Positions 16,815 to 24,797 of a DNA stretch of 64,000 nt are shown piece after piece. The notes under the pieces are model-generated. The model had not been told where the DNA came from. It saw nothing but the letters and a program-made list of their open reading frames with translations, and did not search any database. Within the stretch, counting starts at the first letter, position 1, and each line of letters starts with the position of its first letter. The translations under genes were made by a program, and so were the position numbers. Source of the stretch: Roseovarius arcticus (GTDB lineage: Bacteria > Pseudomonadota > Alphaproteobacteria > Rhodobacterales > Rhodobacteraceae); the NCBI RefSeq assembly GCF_006125015.1, contig NZ_SZZN01000001.1, positions 3,038,001-3,102,000 of the forward strand, given 5' to 3'.

Positions 16815-17828
16815 TCAGTCCCCATCCATCGCGTTAAAGCCGGGGGCAACACCCAGTTCTGGCCCCAAATCATCGCGCACAATCTCGCGCACTTGGTTGA
16901 TGGACTGCTGAAGTGATTCTACCCGAAGCCGTTTCAGCGGATCAGCGACGCCCGCGAGGATCGGATCATCCAATGCCTCTGCATCCGCGATCGCGATCCG
17001 AAACGCATCCTTCAGGCGGGCCTGCAATTCCGTATCGCGCTGCGCGAGGATTCCCGCAAGATCATCGAGCGACGCCAACGACAGCGCGATATTGCGCAGG
17101 GACCGGCCCGCGCGCCACGCCTCCGCACGTTTCGGGCGTGGCTTGTCGAAAGTGCCCAAGGGGCGGCCCAGCCGTGTATCGGAAGTGATTTCAAGCCCGA
17201 AGGTCAACGCCTTGAATAACTCCTGCACCGCTTCTTCGTCGCTGCGATAGGGGCTGCCTTGCCCTGTGTTCAGAATCTTGTCTGCATAACCGCCTTGCCA
17301 GCCATTAAGGATATCCGCGCTGAGCGCCGCGATATCTGTTGCCACCGCGCGCACCAGCTCGCAGCGGTACTCGGCTTCGCCCATGGCCCGAATTTCGGGA
17401 TCGTAGAGCAAAAACTCCAGCGCATAGAAACCGCGCGCGGCGATAGACACACCCGCAAATGCGCTGGGATCACGCGCCACCGGATCAGCACCGTCGATCA
17501 AAGCAGCCAGGGCCCTCGGCGTGATCCCGCGCGTATCGGGCCAAAAGGCCAGCGCGAATGCGCGGTCCTGTGCCTCGCTGGGACCAAAGCGCAGGTGGCT
17601 GGCCGCGATCCACGCGTCGAAAGCATCGCTATAAGCCGCCGTCAGGGCGGGCGCATCGGGGCTGCACTCAGATTGCGCAGTCGTGGCCAACGTCTCGCCC
17701 GCCTTGGCGAGCGCCTCGTAGCGGGGCAGGATGTGCTGCGTCACGGCAATTTGCGCCGTCTCCCCCGCAGTTTGGGCAAAGGTCGTGGCGGGCAGCAAAA
17801 GTGCGAGGCAGAGAGGGATCAGGCGCAT
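16815..17828 (-). CDS. Imelysin-family periplasmic protein (second copy, altered motif)
   Basis: 337 residues with a Sec signal peptide (MRLIPLCLALLLPATTFAQ). The body is helical and matches the imelysin/EfeO-like (peptidase M75) family, COG3489 type: AYSDAFDAWIAASHLRFGPSE, LAFWPDTRGITPRALAALI, and LRNIALSLASLDDLAGIL. The family's GxHxxE motif appears as GFYALE (residues 133-138), with Tyr in place of the His. The gene starts three bases after the di-heme oxidoreductase stop, so the two are tightly coupled. Imelysins are periplasmic or lipid-anchored proteins tied to iron uptake; no proteolytic activity should be assumed. Confidence 0.9.
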   Translation of the reverse strand: MRLIPLCLALLLPATTFAQTAGETAQIAVTQHILPRYEALAKAGETLATTAQSECSPDAPALTAAYSDAFDAWIAASHLRFGPSEAQDRAFALAFWPDTRGITPRALAALIDGADPVARDPSAFAGVSIAARGFYALEFLLYDPEIRAMGEAEYRCELVRAVATDIAALSADILNGWQGGYADKILNTGQGSPYRSDEEAVQELFKALTFGLEITSDTRLGRPLGTFDKPRPKRAEAWRAGRSLRNIALSLASLDDLAGILAQRDTELQARLKDAFRIAIADAEALDDPILAGVADPLKRLRVESLQQSINQVREIVRDDLGPELGVAPGFNAMDGD

Positions 17829-17831
17829 ATG

Positions 17832-19367
17832 TCAGAGGCTTTCCAGATATTTGATCAGGGCGTCGCGGTCATCAGGCGGCATTTGGGTGACGGTATCCCG
17901 CGCGGTTTGCGCCTCACCCCCGTGCCACAAAACAGCCTCAAGCAGCGAACGGGCGCGCCCGTCATGCAGGAAATAGGTGTGATCGCTGACACGTCCAGTC
18001 AGGCCAATGCCCCATAGCGGCGCGGTGCGCCATTCGCGCCCGGTCGCGCGCGCCTCAGGCCGGTTGTCAGCCAGCCCCTCGCCCATGTCATGGAGTAACA
18101 TGTCGGTGTGCGGCCAGATCAACTGAAAGCTCTGCTCGGGCTGATCCTCTAGCCTGTGGGTTACGAATTTTGGCGTATGGCAGGCGGCGCAGCCAGTATC
18201 CTGAAACACCTTCTTGCCACGTAGCACCTGCGGGTCATCGACGTCGCGCCGCGCCGGCACGCCAAGGTTGCGGCTGTAGAATGTCACCAGATCAAGGCCA
18301 GTCTCGTCCACCTCATAAACGCGGTCGTCGCCGGCGCCACTCGGCGCGGTCTGGCAGGCATCCTGAATGGTGGTGCATTCGCCAAAGGGATCGGCAAAGA
18401 TGGGGTTTGATATGCCGATATCACCCGCGAACGCCCCGGCGCTCTGCTCGCGAATTGTGGGCGTGCCGGCCTTCAGGCCAAAGCGGCCCAGCATGGGCAT
18501 GTCAAACTCAGCCGACCAGACGATATTGGCGCGGCCCGATATGCCGTCGCCATTCGCATCATCCGGGTCGGCGCCAGCCAGAATATCCGCTGCCGGAATT
18601 GCCTCAAGAAGGCCGAGCCCGATCATCTGCGGCGCGACACGCGGGCTTAGCATGGCCTGCGGGTGCATTGGGCCATAGCCCAAATCGGCGGCCGTGTACG
18701 TGGGCGCACGCAGGCTGGCCATTTCGCCGCCGGATAACGCAACGGGGATCTCTTTGAATTCGATTTGCAGCCGGTACTCTGCGGGAATGCCCGGCAACGC
18801 GAAATCCTGTAGCTGCGTGCCGTATGTCGGGTCGGGCGCGGTGCCTAGATATTCCTCAATTTCGGCAATCTGCGCGGCCTCGTCCGGGATCGAGATGCGC
18901 AGAAACATCGACACCGCATTGTCCTGCGGTCCCTCGGGCGGATGGCCGCGACCATCCTTTATGTGGCAGCTCTGGCACGACCGCGCATTGAATAACGGGC
19001 CCAGCCCATCAGAAGCGAGCGTCGAGGACGGCGAGGACACCCACAGCTTGCGAAAGAGGCCATTGCCGACCTTGAATTTCAACTCGCCGTCGAAGCTGAT
19101 ATTGTTCGACGGGTCCGAAAACGCATCAGCGGAATTGCGCACGCGCACCGTGGCGGCGCCTGCTGGCAGGTCCTCGAACCGTTCGGACGCGGTAAAATCA
19201 TCGGTGGGGCGCACCGCGCCGGAAATGCGCGCCGCCTCGGCCTCTGTCCTGGGGATGATAGGCAGATGCGGCTCGTCCAGCGGGCCGGACAAGGCAGGGC
19301 CGACTAGCAGTGCGAGCGCTGCGAGGCTAATCGACGTGATCCATGCTGAGTTGGACGAGCTGCGCAT
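17832..19367 (-). CDS. Di-heme oxidoreductase / thiol-oxidoreductase-like cytochrome (DUF1111, COG3488)
   Basis: 511 residues from the ATG at 19367, which has AAAGGA before it and opens a signal peptide (MRSSSNSAWITSISLAALAL); the frame is open upstream but without protein character. Two heme c sites are visible: CQSCHIKDGRG (about residue 135) and CAACHTPKFVTH (about residue 400), each CxxCH. The C-terminal block DHTYFLHDGRARSLLEAVLWHGGEA is typical of the family. It should be a periplasmic c-type cytochrome; its electron partner is unknown. It always appears beside imelysins, suggesting ferric/ferrous handling during iron import (inference). Confidence 0.92.
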   Translation of the reverse strand: MRSSSNSAWITSISLAALALLVGPALSGPLDEPHLPIIPRTEAEAARISGAVRPTDDFTASERFEDLPAGAATVRVRNSADAFSDPSNNISFDGELKFKVGNGLFRKLWVSSPSSTLASDGLGPLFNARSCQSCHIKDGRGHPPEGPQDNAVSMFLRISIPDEAAQIAEIEEYLGTAPDPTYGTQLQDFALPGIPAEYRLQIEFKEIPVALSGGEMASLRAPTYTAADLGYGPMHPQAMLSPRVAPQMIGLGLLEAIPAADILAGADPDDANGDGISGRANIVWSAEFDMPMLGRFGLKAGTPTIREQSAGAFAGDIGISNPIFADPFGECTTIQDACQTAPSGAGDDRVYEVDETGLDLVTFYSRNLGVPARRDVDDPQVLRGKKVFQDTGCAACHTPKFVTHRLEDQPEQSFQLIWPHTDMLLHDMGEGLADNRPEARATGREWRTAPLWGIGLTGRVSDHTYFLHDGRARSLLEAVLWHGGEAQTARDTVTQMPPDDRDALIKYLESL

Positions 19368-19505
19368 GATGTCCTTTGCTAGCCTCGCAGAGCCAGTCAA
19401 ATTGCGTTTGACCAAATGGTTATGCCCTTCGCGCCCTATCATCAACTGCCTCTGCGCCGCTATCGCCCTAAAATCGCACTTGGGCCTGTCGCATCCTCGG
19501 CCCTC

Positions 19506-20526
19506 TCAAAACTCGTAAGTAATGAGGGTTCCGATGGTCTGGTTCTTGTCCGCACCCTCGCGAGCCCACCGATAGCCGAGCGAGCCGAAGAGGTTTGGCG
19601 CCAGCGCCATCTCGCCTGAGACCGTGGCCAGATGGTCAGTGCGCGCGCCGCGGGCGTCCCGGGCCGAATAGGTGCCCGACACGGTCACCGGACCAATCGG
19701 CGCGGCAACGCCGACCGTGCTATACAGCGCAGATGCGTTTGTGCCGCCGAAATCAGTGAAGTACGCCGTCTCGGCGAGCAGCGCGATGGGAATGCCAAAA
19801 TCGTAAGTATGCGTGACGCCGAGCACCGCGCCGGTCTGGTCATGCGTATCGCCCGCGCCGCGCGCAAGGCGCTGCACGCCAACGTTATAGGTCGTATCGC
19901 CCAACGCGCCGTTCATGGCGATGGCGATGCTTTCTGGTCCCTTCGTATTACTGACGCCGCCCGCAGCAATGTTGTTTTGCCCGCGCACGCGGCCCAGAGA
20001 ATCCGACAGGATCGTGCGGTCAGCATTAAACAACGCGACCGATAGGAAATTTTCGGACGCGCCAATAGCGAACGGGATCAGCACCGCGCCGCCAAGTTGC
20101 TCGGTCAGTTGGTAATCCTCGGCAAAGTCGGCGCCAAAGATGCCAGGCGCCTCGTCCCATGCGACGCCGAACGCGGGGTTGAATTTGCCCAAGATCAGCT
20201 CGACTGCGCCAAAATCGTGGTTAAAGAATAGCTCTTCGGCATACAGCCCGTGATCCTCGAAAAATCGGTCACCTGCTGCGTCGGTGATCGGCTCGAACAC
20301 CAGCGACGCATTCAACGACGACGATGCACCAATTGCCATCGTGATGGCGGCCTCTATTGTCGCGTAGGTATCGCTCATCTCTTTCGCGGGGTCGGTCGAT
20401 TTGAAAAGCGAGTCGTTTTCGATTTCGACGGTAAGTTCAGCGATCAGCGATCCGTATTCCAGTGCCGCCGCGGGGGGGGGCAGTCATTAACGCAAGCGTG
20501 CCTGCGATTGGGGCCAGTGTCTTCAT
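19506..20526 (-). pseudogene. Outer-membrane beta-barrel (porin-like) gene, frameshifted at a nine-base C run
   Basis: The long frame 19506-20378 encodes a barrel: repeated strands such as LLAETAYFTDFGG, FGSLGYRWAREGADKN and a terminal ITYEF with the usual final Phe. It lacks a signal peptide. One is found upstream in another frame, starting at the ATG at 20526 (MKTLAPIAGTLALMTAPP). The two frames meet at nine consecutive G on the plus strand (20472-20480). With eight, the reading would be MTAPPAAALEYGSLIAEL and run on into the barrel, giving about 339 residues with an AAA cleavage site. So the gene is broken by one extra base, either a real mutation, a phase-variable switch or a sequencing error. 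It is embedded in the iron operon. Confidence 0.8.
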
Positions 20527-20587
20527 GATCGTGTCTTTCTGTGACTGAAGGATCTGGCTGGCGCGCTGCGCGCGTGGCTGAGGATTG

Positions 20588-20610
20588 GCCCGCCGCCGCG
20601 TGCGGCGGGC
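20588..20610 (-). other. Hairpin between the imelysin and porin-like genes
   Basis: GCCCGCCGC and GCGGCGGGC form a perfect 9-bp stem with a five-base loop, directly after the imelysin stop at 20618. It lacks a U-run on the minus strand, so it more likely tunes mRNA decay or read-through within the operon than ends it. Confidence 0.6.
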
Positions 20611-20617
20611 AGAGGGT

Positions 20618-21880
20618 TTATTGGAACACGGCGTCCGGATCATCGAGGCTATCGGACCCCTCAAAGGCGATGCTTTGGGCGCCCAGCGCCGTGACGATAC
20701 GCTCAATCGTCTTGGTCTGGTCGATCAAGCCGTCTACGCCGCCCATGATCAGCGCCTCGCCCGCCGCATTACCGCGCGCCAGCATCTGGTCGTAGGAGGT
20801 GCCGGCCTCGGCCGCCGTCTTGATCCGGCCCAGCGCGCGCATCGTCGTCGACAGCTTGGCCTGCATTTCGGTATCAAGCGCCGGTTCGGCCTCCATGACC
20901 AGATCCGACAGCGACGCACCCGACACGACGCTGCCGTCGATGCGGACATACTGACCCAGATAGACGTTCTGCACGCCGATGCCATCATAGTAATGGCTGT
21001 TGTGGGTGTTGTCGGAGAAGCAGTCATGCTCTTCCTCGGGATCGTTTAGCATCAGGCCCAGCCGCATCCGTTCGCCCGCTTGCTCGCCGTAGCTGAGGCT
21101 GCCCATTCCGGTCAGCATTGCCGAGATACCGGCGTCCTCATTCTTGGTCACTGCGGCGCGCGCATCGCCGCCTTCGGCCCATTGCTGCGCCATCCAGTCC
21201 AGGTCGGAAACCAGCAGATCGGTCGCCGCGACCAAGTATTCGCCGCGGCGATCGCAATTGCCGTTGGTGCAATCATCACCTGCGCCGTAGTCCGTCCAAG
21301 GCCGTGCGCCCGCGCCATGATCCGTTCCGTTCAGATCCTGGCCCCAAAGCAGAAATTCGATGGCGTGGTAACCTGTCGCGACATTCGCCTCATTGCCATC
21401 GGCCTCGTGCAGGGTACCTGATAGAAACTCGGGCGTAATAGCGCTTGCATCGATCTGGTTTCCGGACAACTCAAAACTGGGGTTCGCCACGACGTTTAGC
21501 GCCTTCAGCTCATTCTCATCGGACGCTCCGCCATAGGCGGCATCGACGTAGTCGATCAGCCCCTCATCCAACGGCCACCCGTTTAGCTGCCCCTCCCAAT
21601 CGTCGACGATTGGGTTGCCAAAGCGGAACACCTCGGTTTGCTGGTAGGGTACGCGCGCTGCCAGCCAGGCGGCGCGCGCCGCCTGCATCGCGCCCGCCGA
21701 GGGGGCGTCGATTAATGTCTGGACCGCCTCCCGCAGGGTGCGCGCGGCGATGGCGCTATCGTCATATCCAGCGGCGGCAATGGCGGCGTAGGTGTCCAGC
21801 ACCTCGGATTTGGTCGCGGCGAAGGCGGGCAGCGACAGGCTGATGGCAATGGCGGTCGAGCTCAAAAAGAGGCGGTTCAT
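20618..21880 (-). CDS. Imelysin-family protein (IrpA-like, COG3487)
   Basis: 420 residues with a signal peptide (MNRLFLSSTAIAISLSLPAFA). The imelysin hallmark GxHxxE is intact as GYHAIEFLLWGQD (residues 170-175), followed by the family block GARPWTDYG and a Cys pair region DDCTNGNCDRRGEYL. AWLAARVPYQQTEVFRFGNP is the typical first-domain motif. Homologues are periplasmic or outer-surface iron-regulated proteins thought to bind iron or heme compounds. In this operon it follows hemP by 97 bases and precedes a porin-like barrel and a di-heme cytochrome. Confidence 0.93.
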   Translation of the reverse strand: MNRLFLSSTAIAISLSLPAFAATKSEVLDTYAAIAAAGYDDSAIAARTLREAVQTLIDAPSAGAMQAARAAWLAARVPYQQTEVFRFGNPIVDDWEGQLNGWPLDEGLIDYVDAAYGGASDENELKALNVVANPSFELSGNQIDASAITPEFLSGTLHEADGNEANVATGYHAIEFLLWGQDLNGTDHGAGARPWTDYGAGDDCTNGNCDRRGEYLVAATDLLVSDLDWMAQQWAEGGDARAAVTKNEDAGISAMLTGMGSLSYGEQAGERMRLGLMLNDPEEEHDCFSDNTHNSHYYDGIGVQNVYLGQYVRIDGSVVSGASLSDLVMEAEPALDTEMQAKLSTTMRALGRIKTAAEAGTSYDQMLARGNAAGEALIMGGVDGLIDQTKTIERIVTALGAQSIAFEGSDSLDDPDAVFQ

Positions 21881-21903
21881 TACGTTCTGTCCTTTGGTGG
21901 GAT

Positions 21904-21925
21904 GGGGCAGGTTTGGGTGCCTGCC
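21904..21925 (-). other. Intercistronic hairpin between hemP and the imelysin gene
   Basis: GGCAGG (21906-21911) pairs with CCTGCC (21920-21925), and the base next to each arm allows one extra pair on the loop side. There is no U-run. It sits in the 97-base gap and may set the ratio of hemP to downstream messages. Confidence 0.4.
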
Positions 21926-21977
21926 TTAAGTTGATGGTTTAGCGCGACGGCGGGCAATCTGGCAGCGGCGAGCGCGC

Positions 21978-22145
21978 TCACTTGGTCAGGATCAGCTTAC
22001 CCGCGCGGGTGATGCGCAGGTTATACACCTTGTCCTCGAACACGATGCGGGCCTGATCGCCGCCCAGCACCAGATGCCTAGCGTCGTAGGTCGGCAGGCT
22101 GTCTGCGATGTGGTCAATCTGAATTGTCTTGGGCCGGTGGTTCAT
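21978..22145 (-). CDS. hemP: Hemin uptake protein HemP
   Basis: 55 residues from the ATG at 22145; the frame continues to an ATG at 22187, but the stretch between lacks family similarity and the 22145 start overlaps the stop of the small ORF upstream in the ATGA manner. The C-terminal half is the HemP signature: YDARHLVLGGDQARIVFEDK followed by VYNLRITRAGKLILTK. HemP is a small cytoplasmic protein that in several proteobacteria is iron-regulated and needed for expression of heme uptake genes. Here it opens the imelysin operon rather than a heme receptor operon. Confidence 0.92.
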   Translation of the reverse strand: MNHRPKTIQIDHIADSLPTYDARHLVLGGDQARIVFEDKVYNLRITRAGKLILTK

Positions 22146-22312
22146 GGCCGGGCCTCCTGCGTTGGGCGCATCCGGTCCAGCATCCACTCAAGGGACGCGC
22201 CCTCAATCCCGCCATCCTCGTGCCACCGCTGCACAAACTCGGCGGCACCGGGGCGCGCGGCGGATCGTGCAGGTATGGGGGCGGTCTGCTGCGGTGATAG
22301 CGGGGCTGGCAT
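22142..22312 (-). CDS. Small protein of unknown function overlapping hemP
   Basis: A 56-residue frame read by hand: MPAPLSPQQTAPIP at the start, and a protein-like C-terminus AAEFVQRWHEDGGIEG, ASLEWMLDRMRPTQEARP. The stop overlaps the hemP ATG by four bases (ATGA). The predicted amphipathic helix in the second half and the tight overlap speak for a real gene. I do not recognise the family. The start could be later or at a non-ATG codon further up. Confidence 0.6.
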   Translation of the reverse strand: MPAPLSPQQTAPIPARSAARPGAAEFVQRWHEDGGIEGASLEWMLDRMRPTQEARP

Positions 22313-22425
22313 ACATTGCGCCTTGATTTGTGAACATCAATCGGCTGCCCGTGGCCGGGGCGAACCCGAATCGAGGTGGCTGGTAGAAATTCATTTCTGA
22401 GTATTTTCATAGGGTATGTCAATCC

Positions 22426-22438
22426 GACTTTTTTAGTC
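22426..22438. promoter_or_regulatory. Inverted repeat GACT-N5-AGTC, candidate iron-responsive operator
   Basis: GACTTTTTTAGTC is a perfect 4-bp-arm inverted repeat with a T5 spacer, inside an AT-rich stretch about 115 bases upstream of the small ORF/hemP start and about 125 bases before the divergent FAD oxidoreductase. It resembles in outline the GACT/AGTC-type iron boxes described in Rhodobacterales (Iron-Rhodo box, read by IscR/RirA-class Rrf2 proteins), recalled from memory and not checked here. Confidence 0.45.
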
Positions 22439-22561
22439 AGATAAAATGCGCGCCGTTCTGAGGCCCTGCTAACCCCGCGCATGCAACCCTTGCCTTTTGC
22501 CGCGTCCCTGTTGAAAGTCGCCTGAAACCTGCAGTGCCACCCTGCCGCCCGGAGATGCCCT

Positions 22562-23779
22562 ATGCCGCCTAACAGCTACGTGTCCTCGCCCGCGCATAAC
22601 GCCTATGACGTTATCATTATCGGGGGCGCAATGATGGGCGCGGCGGCGGCATGGTTTACCGCCAGCGACCCGGATTTCGATGGGCGCATTTTGGTGATCG
22701 ACCGCGATCCCAGCTATGCCAACTGCTCGACCGCGCATACGAATTCTTGCATTCGCCAGCAGTTTAGCACTGCGCTAAATGTACGTATTTCACAGTTTGG
22801 CGCGGACTTCATTCAAAACCTGCGCGGCTACATGGGGGGCGATCCCCGCGTGCCCCAGCTAAAAATTCAGAACTATGGCTATATGTATCTGGCAGACACG
22901 ACGGCCGGGGCCGATGCACTGCGCTCCAGCCATGCGGTGCAGCGCGCCGAGGGGGCCGAGACGCGTTTGATGACACCGGAGGAGCTGGCGACGGAATACC
23001 CCTTTTATGCCACGGACGATTTGGTCCTGGGCAGCATCAATACCAAGGATGAGGGCTATTGGGACTACATGGCCGTCTTTGACTGGTGGCGCCGCTCCGC
23101 GCGCGAGCGTGGGGTCGAATTTCTGGCAGGCGACGTGACGCAGATTAGCCACGATGCAGGACGCGTGACCGGCGTGACGCTGGCCTCGGGTGACAGCATA
23201 TCCTGCAGACAGTTGGTCAATGCCTCGGGCCCGCGCGCCGCGCGCACCGCCGCTATGGCTGGTATCAATATCCCGGTAGAACCGCGCAAACGCTATACTT
23301 GGACGTTTTCCGCCGCGCAGCCGCTTTGCCGCGAATTGCCGCTGACAGTGGACCCGTCGGGCGTGCATATTCGGCAGGACGGCGCGGAGACTTACATGGC
23401 GGGCGCGCATAGCCATATAGATCCGGCGGTCGACCCGGATGATTTTGATATGGACCACGAAATCTGGATGGATCACGTCTGGCCCGCCATCGCCGCGCGC
23501 ATCCCCCAATTCGAGGCGATCCGCGTGTTGCGCGAATGGGCCGGGCATTACGCGATGAACACATTCGATCAAAACGCCATCTGCGGGCCGCACCCCGAGC
23601 TAACGAATTTTCTGTTTCTCAACGGATTTTCCGGCCATGGCCTGCAACAAGCGCCCGCAATGGGCCGCGGCACTACCGAATGGCTGGTGCATGGCGGCTA
23701 TCGCACGCTTGACCTAAGCCCCTTTCATTTTGAGCGGATTACGATGGGCAAACCCTATGTTGAGACCGCTATAATCTAA
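22562..23779 (+). CDS. FAD-dependent oxidoreductase (DAO / glycine-oxidase-like family)
   Basis: 405 residues. An N-terminal dinucleotide-binding fold has DVIIIGGAMMGAAAAWF (GxGxxG variant, about residues 16-32) and ILVIDRDPSYANCSTAHTN. The body has the DAO-type substrate domain (VTGVTLASGDSISCRQLVNASGPRAA, split here by position) and the C-terminal FAD motif NFLFLNGFSGHGLQQAPAMGRG. Such flavoenzymes oxidise amines or amino acids to imines with release of ammonia or formaldehyde. It lies ten bases before a D-2-hydroxyacid dehydrogenase gene, at the edge of the aminoethylphosphonate cluster. Other flavin oxidases of this fold are known to act on substituted aminoethylphosphonates, so that is a reasonable but unproven role. 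Confidence 0.88.
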   Translation: MPPNSYVSSPAHNAYDVIIIGGAMMGAAAAWFTASDPDFDGRILVIDRDPSYANCSTAHTNSCIRQQFSTALNVRISQFGADFIQNLRGYMGGDPRVPQLKIQNYGYMYLADTTAGADALRSSHAVQRAEGAETRLMTPEELATEYPFYATDDLVLGSINTKDEGYWDYMAVFDWWRRSARERGVEFLAGDVTQISHDAGRVTGVTLASGDSISCRQLVNASGPRAARTAAMAGINIPVEPRKRYTWTFSAAQPLCRELPLTVDPSGVHIRQDGAETYMAGAHSHIDPAVDPDDFDMDHEIWMDHVWPAIAARIPQFEAIRVLREWAGHYAMNTFDQNAICGPHPELTNFLFLNGFSGHGLQQAPAMGRGTTEWLVHGGYRTLDLSPFHFERITMGKPYVETAII

Positions 23780-23789
23780 AGGATCGCCC

Positions 23790-24797
23790 ATGAAGATCGT
23801 CCGCACCGACGCCGAGCTGCAAACCCCCATCACCGACGCGGCCCTGCGCGCGGCTGGGCACGATCTGGTCACCCTGCCTGATGGGATTGATGAGGATAGC
23901 CTGATCGCCGCCGTGCAAGACGCAGACCTTTTGCTGATGTGCTACACACCCATCACCGCGCGGGTGATAGAGGCTGCACCGCGCCTGCGCGGTATCGTCA
24001 AATACGGTGTCGGCATCGACGCCATCGACATTCCCGAGGCCAAGGCACACGGCGTAACCGTCGTGAACATCCCCGAATACGCCGAGGAAACGGTGGCCGA
24101 GGGCGCATTCACCCTGATGATCGCACTGGCCAAACGTCTGATCCCGCTGGACCGCCAGATGCGCCAAGAGGGCTGGGCGTGGCCCGAGCCTGCGTGGCTG
24201 GGCAGTGACATCGCGGGCAAGACGATCGGCATTATCGGCTTTGGCAAAATCGGGCGCAGCATGGCGCGGATGTGCGGCAAGGGCTTTCGCGCCGACGTGG
24301 TCGCCTATAGCCCGCATACGCCCGCCAGCGATATGGAAGCCGAGGGCGTGCGCCATGCCGCCACGCTGGAGGAATTGCTGGCACAAAGCGATGTCGTTAG
24401 CATCCATTGCGTTTTGAATGACAGCACCCGGCACTTGATCGGCGAGGCGCAGCTGCGCGCGATGCAGCCCCACGCGCATCTGATAAACGTCTCGCGCGGG
24501 GCCATCGTGGACGAGGCGGCACTGGTGCTTGCGTTGCAGGAGGGCTGGATCGCGGGCGCAGGGCTGGACGTGTTCAGCGAGGAGCCGGTGCGCCGGACCG
24601 GGCACACGATCAGCCCGCTTTTCGATATGGATAACGTGATCCTGTCGCCGCACCTGACATTTTATACAGCAGAGGCAATGGAGCGGTTGGAGCGCGAGAC
24701 TTTGGAGCGGTGCAGCGAGTTGTTAGAAGGCAAGCCAGTCATGATCAAATCTGCCGATCCGCGCCTTCAAGGGCAGCCCGGCGCGCGTTATCCGTGA
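23790..24797 (+). CDS. D-2-hydroxyacid dehydrogenase (NAD-dependent)
   Basis: 335 residues. The Rossmann motif is GIIGFGKIGRSMARM (about residues 149-163). The active-site marks of the family are present: the catalytic Arg in NVSRGAIVDEAALV, the Glu in AGLDVFSEEP and the His in LSPHLTFYT. It reduces a 2-oxoacid to a D-2-hydroxyacid, or the reverse, in the cytoplasm; the closest styles are phosphoglycerate- and glyoxylate/hydroxypyruvate-type enzymes. Operon partner of the preceding FAD oxidoreductase (ten-base gap). It converges with and overlaps by ten bases the DMT transporter gene. A phosphono-substrate such as phosphonopyruvate is conceivable from the context only. Confidence 0.92.
   Translation: MKIVRTDAELQTPITDAALRAAGHDLVTLPDGIDEDSLIAAVQDADLLLMCYTPITARVIEAAPRLRGIVKYGVGIDAIDIPEAKAHGVTVVNIPEYAEETVAEGAFTLMIALAKRLIPLDRQMRQEGWAWPEPAWLGSDIAGKTIGIIGFGKIGRSMARMCGKGFRADVVAYSPHTPASDMEAEGVRHAATLEELLAQSDVVSIHCVLNDSTRHLIGEAQLRAMQPHAHLINVSRGAIVDEAALVLALQEGWIAGAGLDVFSEEPVRRTGHTISPLFDMDNVILSPHLTFYTAEAMERLERETLERCSELLEGKPVMIKSADPRLQGQPGARYP

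Noticed and set aside
17259..18017. 252-residue plus-strand frame
   Set aside because: Antisense to the second imelysin and di-heme genes; no family-like motif.
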